Part shown: piece by piece, positions 1 to 5,742 of the stretch
Layout: each line of letters starts with the position of its first letter
Position numbering within the stretch: the first letter of the stretch is position 1
Assembly (NCBI GenBank): GCA_017624715.1
Contig: JAGAMN010000012.1
Coordinates: forward strand, 1 to 32,163
Direction: 5' to 3'
DNA from: Oscillospiraceae bacterium
Lineage (GTDB): Bacteria; Bacillota; Clostridia; Oscillospirales; Oscillospiraceae
Length of the DNA: 32,163 nt
The notes under the pieces: generated by a model
What the model was told of the DNA's origin: nothing
Database searches by the model: none
Seen by the model: the letters and a program-made list of their open reading frames with translations, nothing else
Translations under genes and position numbers: made by a program

Positions 1-146
1 TAATACTCCTGCACCGCTTTTAATAATTGCTCCTTCTCTCGCTTTTGCGGCAATGCCACAGCAAAAATATATGTAAGACTTACCCCTATAGCCAATAAAA
101 TAGAGAACGCTACCGTTGCAAGAATAATCTTCCTCTTTTTAGTCAT
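1..146 (-). CDS. Truncated exported or membrane-anchored protein (N-terminus only)
   Basis: The first 48 codons of a minus-strand gene run off the left edge of the window. The ATG at 146-144 follows a strong SD (AGGAGGTGATC, 150-160). The protein starts with a lysine/arginine-rich n-region (MTKKRKIILA) and a hydrophobic segment at about residues 7-31 (ATVAFSILLAIGVSLTYIF), then turns charged (LPQKREKEQLLKAV). This is a signal anchor or signal peptide. Nothing visible identifies the family. A matching promoter lies at 215-242. Confidence is high that it is a real gene and nil for function. Confidence 0.7.
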   Translation of the reverse strand, partial: MTKKRKIILATVAFSILLAIGVSLTYIFAVALPQKREKEQLLKAVQEY

Positions 147-214
147 AAAGATCACCTCCTAATTTGTTAATCATCTTAAAAGTGACCGTCAAATTCTTAT
201 TTATCGGTGAGTTT

Positions 215-242
215 ATTATAGCACAACAATCGCATTTTTCAA
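215..242 (-). promoter_or_regulatory. Promoter of the truncated exported-protein gene
   Basis: On the minus strand, TTGAAA (242-237), a 16-bp spacer and TATAAT (220-215) form a sigma-A-like promoter about 70 bp upstream of the start codon at 146. The -10 is perfect. Confidence 0.65.
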
Positions 243-416
243 TATATTCGCCTGCCGTATAACGAAAAAACCTTGGTAATATCTATCGTTCCGTTGATAG
301 ACCTATCGCTCTGCAGTTATTTATTATAAAGAAAAAGAACCCTGCAAAAGTGCAGTTAAACACTCTTACAAGGCTCTGATGTTTACTTACAGAAAGGAAA
401 TAACTCCCTTTATGCA
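243..416. other. Intergenic region with a small inverted repeat
   Basis: No gene is visible between the truncated gene and tRNA-Pro (147-463). The only structure besides the promoter and the tRNA terminator is TCTATC/GATAGA (282-287 and 296-301, 8-nt loop), 40-60 bp upstream of the -35. It could be an operator. The rest is featureless AT-rich sequence. Confidence 0.3.
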
Positions 417-453
417 AAGAAAAAAAGGTTCAATACTTTTGTATCAAACCTTT
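417..453 (-). terminator. Intrinsic terminator after tRNA-Pro
   Basis: On the minus strand a hairpin (arms 447-453/424-430 and 441-444/433-436, small internal mismatch) is followed by a T-rich tract, about 10 nt past the tRNA 3' end. It ends the tRNA-Pro transcript. Confidence 0.7.
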
Positions 454-463
454 GCTTTTCTTA

Positions 464-540
464 TGGTCCGGACTGCGGGATTCGAACCCACGGTCTCTTG
501 AACCCAAATCAAGCGCGATACCAAACTTCGCTAAGTCCGG
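464..540 (-). tRNA. tRNA-Pro (anticodon UGG)
   Basis: The minus strand folds as a complete tRNA: acceptor CCGGACT pairing with AGTCCGG, D stem GCGA/TCGC, anticodon stem CTTGA/TCAAG around loop TTTGGGT (anticodon TGG, decoding CCA and probably other proline codons), T arm with GGTTCGAATCC, and an encoded CCA at 466-464. It is 77 nt long. It lies downstream of ychF in the same direction but has its own transcript end, and the ychF terminator sits between them. Confidence 0.95.
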
Positions 541-600
541 ATGAACCACTGGAAAGCATTATACACCACTATGTTCAAAAATGCAAACAAAATCTTGCCG

Positions 601-631
601 AAAAAACCGCCGGAGAAAAACTCTCCGGCGG
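601..631 (-). terminator. Intrinsic terminator of ychF
   Basis: CCGCCGGAG / CTCCGGCGG (607-615 and 623-631) form a perfect 9-bp GC-rich stem followed on the minus strand by six T residues, 5 nt after the ychF stop codon. Confidence 0.9.
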
Positions 632-636
632 TACGC

Positions 637-1734
637 TTATACATTGAACAGAAAGTTGACGATGTCGCCATCCTTCATTACATATTCCTTGCCTTCGCTG
701 CGAACCTTGCCCTGGGACTTGGCGTTGGCCATAGTGCCGCAATCCTTCATGTCCTCAAAAGCAATCACCTCTGCCCGGATGAAGCCGCGCTCAAAGTCCG
801 TGTGGATCTTGCCGGCGGCCTGAGGAGCCTTGGTGCCCTTCTTGATGGTCCAGGCGCGGCACTCGTCTGCGCCTGCAGTGAGGAAGGAAATCAGGCCCAG
901 CAGGGCATAGGAGCTGCGGATCAGCCGGTCCAGACCGGATTCAGCAACGCCCAACTCTTCCATAAACATGGCCTTTTCGTCGGGATCATCCAGCTCGGCA
1001 ATGTCAGCCTCCAGCTTGGCACAGATCGGCAGCAGCTGGCTGCCTTCGGCATCGGCCAGAGCCTTCACTGCCATGAAATGACGGTTGCTTTCGGGCTCGT
1101 TGATTTCGCTTTCGGCCAGGTTTGCCACGTAAATGGTCTTCTTTAGGGTCAGCAGATCGGAAGTGCCGATCAGCGCCAGATCCTCGGCATCATCGGTGTA
1201 AGTCCGGGCTAGCTTGCCTTCGTTCAGATGCTGCAGCAATCCGGTGAACAACTCCACCTCCCGGGCAAACTTCTTGTCGCCGCCCTTCATAGCCTTCTGT
1301 GCCTTATCGATACGCCGCTCCACCATTTCGATGTCGGCCATCACCAGCTCCAGGTTGATGATGTCAATATCCCGGAGGGGATCGGTTGAACCCTCAACGT
1401 GGGTCACGTTGGAATCTTCGAAGCACCGCACAACATGCACGATGGCATCGGTGGTGCGGATGTTGCTCAGGAACTTGTTGCCCAGGCCTTCGCCCTTGGA
1501 CGCACCCTTGACAAGACCTGCGATGTCCACGAATTCGATGACAGCGGGGGTGGTCTTCTTGGGCTGGTAGAAATCACTCAGCCAGTTCAGCCGCTCGTCG
1601 GGCACGCTGACCACACCTACGTTGGGGTCAATGGTGCAGAATGCGTAGTTGTCTGCCGGCACACCGGCGTTGGTAATGGCATTAAACAGAGTGGACTTGC
1701 CAACATTGGGCAGTCCCACGATACCTAATTTCAT
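637..1734 (-). CDS. ychF: Ribosome-binding ATPase YchF (Obg/OLA1-like P-loop protein)
   Basis: Universal P-loop NTPase of the Obg/TRAFAC group that prefers ATP, binds ribosomes and acts in translation and stress responses. The 365-aa length is normal. The Walker A (GLPNVGKST) lies within the first 20 residues, followed by the DIAGLVKGASKGEGLGNKFL switch region, a coiled helical insert (MVERRIDKAQKAMK), and a C-terminal TGS domain ending in the family-typical DGDIVNFLFNV. I chose ATG 1734 (MKLGIVGLPNVG) because the family starts there and GAAGGAG sits 9-14 nt upstream; the longer reading from 1785 adds an unrelated extension that comes from the island junction. The island is inserted within about 100 bp upstream, so the native promoter may have been displaced. 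Confidence 0.95.
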   Translation of the reverse strand: MKLGIVGLPNVGKSTLFNAITNAGVPADNYAFCTIDPNVGVVSVPDERLNWLSDFYQPKKTTPAVIEFVDIAGLVKGASKGEGLGNKFLSNIRTTDAIVHVVRCFEDSNVTHVEGSTDPLRDIDIINLELVMADIEMVERRIDKAQKAMKGGDKKFAREVELFTGLLQHLNEGKLARTYTDDAEDLALIGTSDLLTLKKTIYVANLAESEINEPESNRHFMAVKALADAEGSQLLPICAKLEADIAELDDPDEKAMFMEELGVAESGLDRLIRSSYALLGLISFLTAGADECRAWTIKKGTKAPQAAGKIHTDFERGFIRAEVIAFEDMKDCGTMANAKSQGKVRSEGKEYVMKDGDIVNFLFNV

Positions 1735-1799
1735 TTTTGTTTCTTCTCCTTCAAAAAATCCTTTATTTGCAAGGGTTTTCGGCATTTGGCACTTTTGGG

Positions 1800-1822
1800 T
1801 TTACGCCATTTTTACGCCATTT
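1800..1822 (+). repeat. Left-end direct repeats (two TTTACGCCATTT copies)
   Basis: TTTACGCCATTT occurs at 1800-1811 and 1811-1822, 22-45 bp past the int1 stop codon. Short tandem direct repeats next to an outward-pointing tyrosine integrase are typical arm-type binding sites of Tn916/lambda-like integrases. The shared ACGCCA core also occurs three times at the right end in the same absolute orientation. Confidence 0.5.
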
Positions 1823-1844
1823 TGCTATGGAATAGCATAGACTT

Positions 1845-3029
1845 TTATGCCGATACCCCATTTTTCTCAAATTGCTTCACAGCTTGATCCATAGCTTCGT
1901 CCGTTACGTGAACGTACCGATCCATGGTGGTTTGGATGCTGGCGTGACCCAGCAATTTTTGCAGCACCTTCGGCTGCATTCCGCTTTCGATGGCACGGGT
2001 CGCATAGGTGTGACGGAGCGCGTGCATACAAAAACGTTCGATTCCTGCTTCGTCGCAGAGCTTGTACAGATGGGCATCATAAGAGCTGTTTTTCGCCGGT
2101 GCTCCGGTGCGATAGTTGATAAAGACAAGATCACGCATGACGAGTTTGGACGTGTGTCCTGTACGACGGTCCATATATTCCAAGACTTCTGATAGAATAG
2201 GGGACTCCTTACGACCCTCACGGCTCTCCCAGACGCTTTTGAGAATTTCGTAAGCCCTGTCCGTTAACGGAATGGTTCGATAACTCTGAGGCGTCTTAGG
2301 CGGTCCTGCACGCCAGGTCTGGCTTTTGTACCGAAACTCCAAGGTCTTGTTTACGGTCAGGGTGCGTTTCTCAAAATCAATCGCGTCCCAGGTCAGACCG
2401 ATCAATTCGTCGGTGCGAAGTCCGGTCTCAAGAATCAGCGCATACTGGTTGTAGTTGTGCGAACGTTTTGCTTGCTCAAGGAAGAGCCGTTGCTCGTCCC
2501 GTGTCAGAAATTTGATATCATCCTTTGCACGGACGGGCTTTGTGTAGCGAACGCCGTCCATGGGGTGCTTTCTGATCAAGTCATTCATTTTTGCTGCCTT
2601 GAACATGGTACCCATGGTGATGTAAGTTTGACGGATGGTAGAGCCCGCATAATCGGCATCCATCAGGATGAATACCTTTTTGCAGTGCATTGGTTTTACA
2701 TTGGACAGATACATCATTCCGATAACAGGTTGGATGTTTCGAATGTATCGTTCCCGGTAATTGCGAATCGTGTTGGGAGCTAAGTTGCCAACAATATTCT
2801 CAATCCAAAATTCGAACCATTCGTCAACGGTGGTTTCGGTCGCTATAAAGACTTCTTCGTGCTTGTCCGCGTATTTCGCGTCCTCCATCCAGTTGCGTGC
2901 TTCCGGAAGCGTTTGGAAATATTTTTCGTGTCGCTTTCCTGCTTTATCAATATACCTTGCGCTGTATCGACCATCCTTTCTTTGGTAGATACCCTTACCA
3001 CATTCTTTGCCTTTGAGATTCTTTCCCAT
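1845..3029 (-). CDS. Tyrosine recombinase/integrase of the left module (int1)
   Basis: Site-specific recombinase expected to integrate and, with Xis, excise the island. 394 aa. The N-terminal part (about 1-65, [20 protein letters not shown]) fits a Tn916-type arm-binding domain. A SAM-like core-binding domain follows (about 65-175, [15 protein letters not shown]). The catalytic domain has Arg in [12 protein letters not shown], a basic [13 protein letters not shown] strand, [24 protein letters not shown] and the nucleophilic Tyr. All expected catalytic positions look present, so it is probably active. ATG 3029 is chosen because GGAAAGGAG lies 8 nt upstream; the reading from 3065 adds residues with no SD. 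It lies downstream of xis1 in the same direction. The SD is immediately preceded by a 21-bp inverted repeat (3048-3109). Confidence 0.93.
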   Translation of the reverse strand: MGKNLKGKECGKGIYQRKDGRYSARYIDKAGKRHEKYFQTLPEARNWMEDAKYADKHEEVFIATETTVDEWFEFWIENIVGNLAPNTIRNYRERYIRNIQPVIGMMYLSNVKPMHCKKVFILMDADYAGSTIRQTYITMGTMFKAAKMNDLIRKHPMDGVRYTKPVRAKDDIKFLTRDEQRLFLEQAKRSHNYNQYALILETGLRTDELIGLTWDAIDFEKRTLTVNKTLEFRYKSQTWRAGPPKTPQSYRTIPLTDRAYEILKSVWESREGRKESPILSEVLEYMDRRTGHTSKLVMRDLVFINYRTGAPAKNSSYDAHLYKLCDEAGIERFCMHALRHTYATRAIESGMQPKVLQKLLGHASIQTTMDRYVHVTDEAMDQAVKQFEKNGVSA

Positions 3030-3047
3030 AGATGAACTCCTTTCCGC

Positions 3048-3109
3048 CTTGACGAAAAAGAGCACACTGCTACACTATAATAATAACACAGTGCGCCCTT
3101 TTTCTCAAG
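3048..3109 (-). promoter_or_regulatory. int1 leader: promoter inside a 21-bp inverted repeat abutting the SD
   Basis: Arms 3109-3089 and 3069-3048 can pair as RNA over 21 base pairs with two G-U wobbles and one bulged G, around a 19-nt loop; the 3' arm ends 2 nt before the int1 SD. A promoter reads TTGAGA (3108-3103, in the 5' arm), 17 bp, TATTAT (3085-3080), predicting a start near 3073 inside the loop. The native transcript would therefore lack the 5' arm, and only read-through RNA would form the hairpin. Confidence 0.55.
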
Positions 3110-3150
3110 ACAATAATGAAAACTTTTCCACAAGAATTTATGAGATGCTA

Positions 3151-3357
3151 TCAGATGTAAAGGCTTTTGCTGATAAACTCTTCAAACTCCTTGCGCTTTA
3201 CCAATTTCTTTTTCCCCACGAACAATACAAACGGACAATTCGGCTTGCGCAGCATGGCATCGATTCTGTTGATGCCGATGTTGCTCAGATCAGCGGCCTC
3301 CTCAATAGTTAGTGTGATCTTGTGGTAAATTGGCACGGGATTCATAGCTTTGGACAT
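3151..3357 (-). CDS. Excisionase (Tn916 Xis family) of the left module
   Basis: Small basic DNA-bending protein that directs the integrase toward excision. 68 aa, the usual family size. It has a MerR-like winged helix: ITLTIEEAADLSNIGINRID as HTH, then CPFVLFVGKKKLVKRKEFEE as the wing and final helix, ending in SKSLYI. I chose ATG 3357 because GAAGGAGG lies 8 nt upstream; the 98-codon reading from 3447 has no SD and covers a leader hairpin instead. It lies 121 bp upstream of int1 on the same strand. A homologous but broken copy lies at 10055-10211. Family assignment is based on the HTH plus G(K/T)K(K/R)L(V/I)KRK pattern. Confidence 0.85.
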   Translation of the reverse strand: MSKAMNPVPIYHKITLTIEEAADLSNIGINRIDAMLRKPNCPFVLFVGKKKLVKRKEFEEFISKSLYI

Positions 3358-3381
3358 ATGAATGCCTCCTTCAAAAATATT

Positions 3382-3472
3382 TAGAAGTTTGACACATTCA
3401 TCCTTCTGCAATGTCCGGCTCATTGCAGTGTTGTTCAATTCACTCATTCATTCATTTTGTGGTGAACTTCTA
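3382..3472 (-). promoter_or_regulatory. xis1 leader with nested inverted repeats
   Basis: TAGAAGTT (3382-3389) and AACTTCTA (3465-3472) form an outer 8-bp inverted repeat. Inside it, CTGCAATG/CATTGCAG (3406-3413 and 3421-3428) make a perfect 8-bp hairpin with a 7-nt loop. The region sits directly upstream of the xis1 SD. A weak promoter could use TTGAAC with a 17-bp spacer on the minus strand. An operator or leader hairpin is plausible; no regulator can be named. Confidence 0.35.
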
Positions 3473-3746
3473 TGTTAATAATATATGAGAGTTAAAATCG
3501 CGTTTCAAGAAAATATCATTTTTCTCAGAAAAAATAATTTTTGTATAGGTTTTTGTATCAAAAAAGAGGGTAGAGCATATGTTGATTTCTTAGTGGCTCC
3601 ACTTTTTGGAGGGAAAAAGTGTTGGGAATACAGGGAAAATGCGCTGTTATTTTTGCAGGTTGAGATAATGGACGAATGCGTTTTTTGGGGTAAAAATCGC
3701 CCCATAAGTCCATATAAATCCATGTAAATGGCATATAATTTGGACC
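3473..3746. other. AT-rich spacer with no supported gene
   Basis: Between the xis1 leader and the tRNA-like fragment I see only AT-rich sequence. An 80-codon plus-strand reading at 3485-3727 has no SD and no recognisable domain. The 477-bp gap between xis1 and the upstream regulator otherwise holds the tRNA-like fragment and the regulator's terminator. Confidence 0.4.
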
Positions 3747-3780
3747 CTACAACTGTTAATCGAATTGTCGTTGGTTCAAT
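3747..3780 (+). other. tRNA-Asn-like fragment (anticodon arm to T arm), possible attachment-site remnant
   Basis: AACTGTTAATCGAATTGTCG followed by TTGGTTCAA reads like the anticodon arm (CTGTTAA loop, anticodon GTT), variable loop and start of the T arm of a bacterial tRNA-Asn(GUU). No acceptor stem, D arm or 3' half of the T arm is found, so it is not a functional tRNA. Partial tRNA copies inside mobile elements usually come from past integration into tRNA genes. Confidence 0.35.
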
Positions 3781-3788
3781 AATAATAA

Positions 3789-3820
3789 AAGGACGATGGC
3801 TGATTTTAGTCACCGTCCTT
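3789..3820 (-). terminator. Terminator of the left XRE regulator
   Basis: AAGGACG / CGTCCTT (3789-3795 and 3814-3820), extended by partly paired TG/CA, form a stem followed on the minus strand by TTTTATTATT. It lies 15 nt beyond the regulator's stop codon. Confidence 0.7.
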
Positions 3821-3834
3821 AATTTTGTTTGTGT

Positions 3835-4146
3835 TTACTTCTTGATTAATCCTTTTACGAGATTGGCGATGCTTTCAAGTTGTTGGTCATCCAGCTTTTT
3901 AAGATCGCTGATGATGCCGTTGAGCTTGGTAGGATTTTTGGTATCAAGATCGAAGAACTCACTTACCGAAACACCTAAGTAATCGCATATATAGAAAATA
4001 CCCATCAAGGAGGGCAATGATTTTCCCGACTCAATGTTATTGATGTAACCGGGATTCTGACCAATAGCCAAACTCATTTCTCGTGCGGATACATTTTCCT
4101 TTTCACGCAGTTGCGCGAACCGCAAAGCAAAATCCTTTTCGTCCAT
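3835..4146 (-). CDS. XRE-family HTH transcriptional regulator (left module)
   Basis: 103 aa. The N-terminal lambda-repressor-type HTH spans about residues 5-62 (FAQLREKENVSAREMSLAIG, then QNPGYINNIESGKSLPSLMG and YLGVSVSEFF), followed by a short acidic/lysine-rich tail. Such proteins usually repress int/xis or cargo promoters of integrative elements. ATG 4146 has AAAGGCGGTGAG upstream; the longer 146-codon reading has no SD. It is transcribed with xis1 and int1 on the minus strand but ends in its own terminator. It is divergent from the truncated SLOG-like gene, with a shared 235-bp control region holding the plus-strand promoter at 4219-4247. The target operator is unknown. Confidence 0.88.
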   Translation of the reverse strand: MDEKDFALRFAQLREKENVSAREMSLAIGQNPGYINNIESGKSLPSLMGIFYICDYLGVSVSEFFDLDTKNPTKLNGIISDLKKLDDQQLESIANLVKGLIKK

Positions 4147-4218
4147 AATCTCACCGCCTTTTATAATATTGTACCCCATAAAGATTATAATACTATTGGT
4201 TGTCAGGCGGTAAAGGTG

Positions 4219-4247
4219 TTGCAATATTGGCTTATATATGATACAAT
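4219..4247 (+). promoter_or_regulatory. Promoter for the SLOG-like gene transcript
   Basis: TTGCAA (4219-4224), a 17-bp spacer and TACAAT (4242-4247). Transcription would start near 4254, giving a leader of about 125 nt before the next gene, with a terminator hairpin inside it (4334-4367). Confidence 0.6.
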
Positions 4248-4333
4248 GGAGAAAATGCAGGAAATCAACCCACAAACAATTCTAAATGACCGCTATACAC
4301 ACGCATGATGAGATAGCTGAGTCATTGGAATAG

Positions 4334-4367
4334 CCCACCGGACTAAAACGGTTCGGTGGGTGTTTTA
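4334..4367 (+). terminator. Terminator-like hairpin just upstream of the SLOG-like gene (attenuator?)
   Basis: CCCACCG / CGGTGGG (4334-4340 and 4354-4360, 13-nt loop) followed by TGTTTTA. It ends 4 nt before the SD of the gene at 4382, so transcription from the 4219 promoter must read through it. This layout fits an attenuator or riboregulator better than a gene-end terminator. Confidence 0.55.
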
Positions 4368-4381
4368 ATAAGGAGCGAGAT

Positions 4382-4732
4382 ATGAGGACTTATTCTGTGG
4401 CATTTTTTGGTCACCGGTACGTGGATAATATCATAAAGGTAGGGAACCTTCTGGAAGAGCAAATACGGAAACTTATTGACGAAAATGAGTATGTAGATTT
4501 TTTGGTGGGACGGAACGGGGCCTTCGATCAATGCGTATCTTCCTCGGTACTTCGTGTACGAAAAAACTATCGGGACGATAACAGTGCTCTTGTTTTGGTG
4601 TTGCCGTATCCTATAGCTGAGTACCTTAATAACGAAAATTACTTTCTCGACTTTATGGCAAACCGTTTGGATATGATGATGGATGAGCAGAAACCCAAGA
4701 AAAAAGGTGGATTTCCTAAAAGTTTTATGTAA
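4382..4732 (+). CDS. SLOG-like (DUF1273/YspA-type) protein, apparently C-terminally truncated
   Basis: 116 aa. It begins MRTYSVAFFGHRYVDN, the SLOG-family nucleotide-binding entry strand with GHR, and continues through EYVDFLVGRNGAFDQCVSS and NSALVLVLPYPIAEYLNNE, which match the first two thirds of small SLOG proteins seen in Firmicute mobile elements. Relatives I know are about 170 aa and continue with a second conserved block. Here, after residue 88, the protein ends in an unrelated lysine-rich tail (QKPKKKGGFPKSFM). That suggests a deletion or fusion at about 4645. SLOG proteins sense or process nucleotide-derived ligands; no specific role can be given here. The SD AAGGAGCGAG is good. No operon partner is evident. 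Confidence 0.7.
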   Translation: MRTYSVAFFGHRYVDNIIKVGNLLEEQIRKLIDENEYVDFLVGRNGAFDQCVSSSVLRVRKNYRDDNSALVLVLPYPIAEYLNNENYFLDFMANRLDMMMDEQKPKKKGGFPKSFM

Positions 4733-4769
4733 CTTTTGTGTTAAAAATAATTTGACATTTGAAAACATA

Positions 4770-4798
4770 TTGCAAATACAGTCGAATTATGCCATAAT
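4770..4798 (+). promoter_or_regulatory. Likely promoter of the small ORF and export cassette
   Basis: TTGCAA (4770-4775), a 17-bp spacer and CATAAT (4793-4798). This is the best promoter upstream of the cassette beginning at 5136; TTGACA at 4752-4757 has no good partner. The leader would be about 330 nt. Confidence 0.55.
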
Positions 4799-4832
4799 AT
4801 AATATGAAAAGTTATAAACAGAGGTTGACAAA

Positions 4833-5003
4833 ATGAATTCTTCGCGTATAATTCTTAAAAGCCAAGGTAGGGGCAACTCTGCCTATTTTGTCGTACCTTT
4901 TATGCGGATGAATAACGGCGTATTGCGCCCACCTCTTAATAGCGGGCGATATGCGCCGTTTTGTTATCGCATGGCTGTGAATGAAGGAGGGAGGCCACCG
5001 TGA
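4833..5003 (+). CDS. Small arginine-rich ORF of unknown function (56 aa)
   Basis: Open reading frame starting MNSSRIILKSQGRGNSAY and ending AVNEGGRPP. It is basic, proline- and arginine-rich, with no signal peptide or TM. The SD is weak (GAGG, 8 nt upstream). It lies about 30 nt after the promoter at 4770-4798 and upstream of the export cassette. A strong hairpin (4914-4960) sits inside it, so the region may be a structured leader RNA rather than, or as well as, a gene. I do not recognise the family. Confidence 0.4.
   Translation: MNSSRIILKSQGRGNSAYFVVPFMRMNNGVLRPPLNSGRYAPFCYRMAVNEGGRPP
4914..4962 (+). terminator. Terminator-like hairpin in the leader of the export cassette
   Basis: Two 17-nt arms (4914-4930 and 4944-4960) pair with three imperfect positions, the outer seven bases (AACGGCG/CGCCGTT) being perfect, and are followed by TTTTGTT. 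It lies between the promoter at 4770 and the first cassette gene at 5136, where it could attenuate transcription. Confidence 0.45.
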
Positions 5004-5135
5004 TAACAACATGATTTTAACGTCACATTGATTCAAGCATGAACATTGTAAGAGTTGATGTTGTCGGAAAAATAAAGCGATGCATAGCATCAAAATTCCC
5101 CAAAATACAAAAAACACGTAAAGGAGTAAAACACA

Positions 5136-5636
5136 ATGAAAAACAGAAAAAGAGTAGTAGTGGCATTCCTGTTGGTTGCAGTAATGCTGATGAGCGTAGG
5201 TTATGCAGCACTGACCGATGTGCTGGATATCACAGGTAGTGCCGACGTTAACAAGTCTGCCGCTGAAGATGCTTACAATGAGGATATCCATTTTAGCAAT
5301 GCCGTGGCAAATCAGACAGGTAATACTGCTTCTGTTAATACCGACAATAATGACAAGGCATCCTTTACCGCAAATACCCTGCAGGGTGCCGGAGATACCG
5401 CTACCTTCACTTTCACAATTCAGAATGATGGTGACTTGGAAGCAACCGTCACGCCTTCTATCAGCAGTAACACAAACGAAGCGTACTTCACAATCTCCAG
5501 CGACTGGGCCGGACAGGCAAAAACTCTTGCTGCTGGTCAAAGCTTGACCTATACGGTCACTGTAATGCTGAAGGAGACTCCTACCGATACCATTAGTGGC
5601 TCCTTCATCATTGAGCTGACTGCGGTTGCAGGATAA
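5136..5636 (+). CDS. TasA/CalY-like secreted protein with SipW-type signal peptide
   Basis: 166 aa. It has a signal peptide with KNRKR n-region, hydrophobic core (about 8-21) and a VGYA cleavage site directly before ALTDVLDITGSADV, the pattern of SipW-dependent substrates. The mature part (about 142 aa) is Thr/Ser/Asp-rich with beta-strand texture (DTATFTFTIQNDGDLEATVT, SLTYTVTVMLKE), as in TasA/camelysin biofilm-fibre proteins. It is followed after 48 bp by the SipW-like peptidase, the usual pairing. The SD (AAAGGAG) is exposed, with no pairing partner seen nearby, unlike the next gene. The likely role is an extracellular fibre or matrix subunit. There is no LPXTG or TM anchor. Mature size is smaller than B. 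subtilis TasA, so polymerisation is inference. Confidence 0.8.
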   Translation: MKNRKRVVVAFLLVAVMLMSVGYAALTDVLDITGSADVNKSAAEDAYNEDIHFSNAVANQTGNTASVNTDNNDKASFTANTLQGAGDTATFTFTIQNDGDLEATVTPSISSNTNEAYFTISSDWAGQAKTLAAGQSLTYTVTVMLKETPTDTISGSFIIELTAVAG

Positions 5637-5669
5637 GGCTTGTGCCATAAGCGTGAATGAATAACATGG

Positions 5670-5742
5670 AAAGGAGGACGGCAAATGTCCGACAAACGAA
5701 TTTTACATATTTTTTCTGCATCGGTTTTTGCCGTCCTCCTTT
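5670..5742 (+). promoter_or_regulatory. 16-bp perfect stem locking the SD and start of the SipW-like gene
   Basis: AAAGGAGGACGGCAAA (5670-5685) and TTTGCCGTCCTCCTTT (5727-5742) are perfectly complementary, with a 41-nt loop. The 5' arm contains the whole SD and the A of the ATG at 5685. The 3' arm is coding sequence for the first TM helix and is followed by further T residues, so a premature terminator is also conceivable. Both readings predict low sipW-like expression relative to the upstream gene. Confidence 0.75.

Noticed and set aside
541-1146. 201-codon plus-strand ORF overlapping ychF
   Set aside because: Antisense to ychF, runs through the ychF terminator and has no SD.
3485-3727. 80-codon plus-strand ORF in the gap between xis1 and the left regulator
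   Set aside because: No SD, no domain, low-complexity AT-rich sequence; judged a chance ORF.
4255-4308. 17-codon leader peptide starting MQEINPQTILNDRY before the SLOG-like gene
   Set aside because: Its ATG lies at the predicted transcription start itself, leaving no room for an SD, and no codon bias points to amino-acid attenuation.
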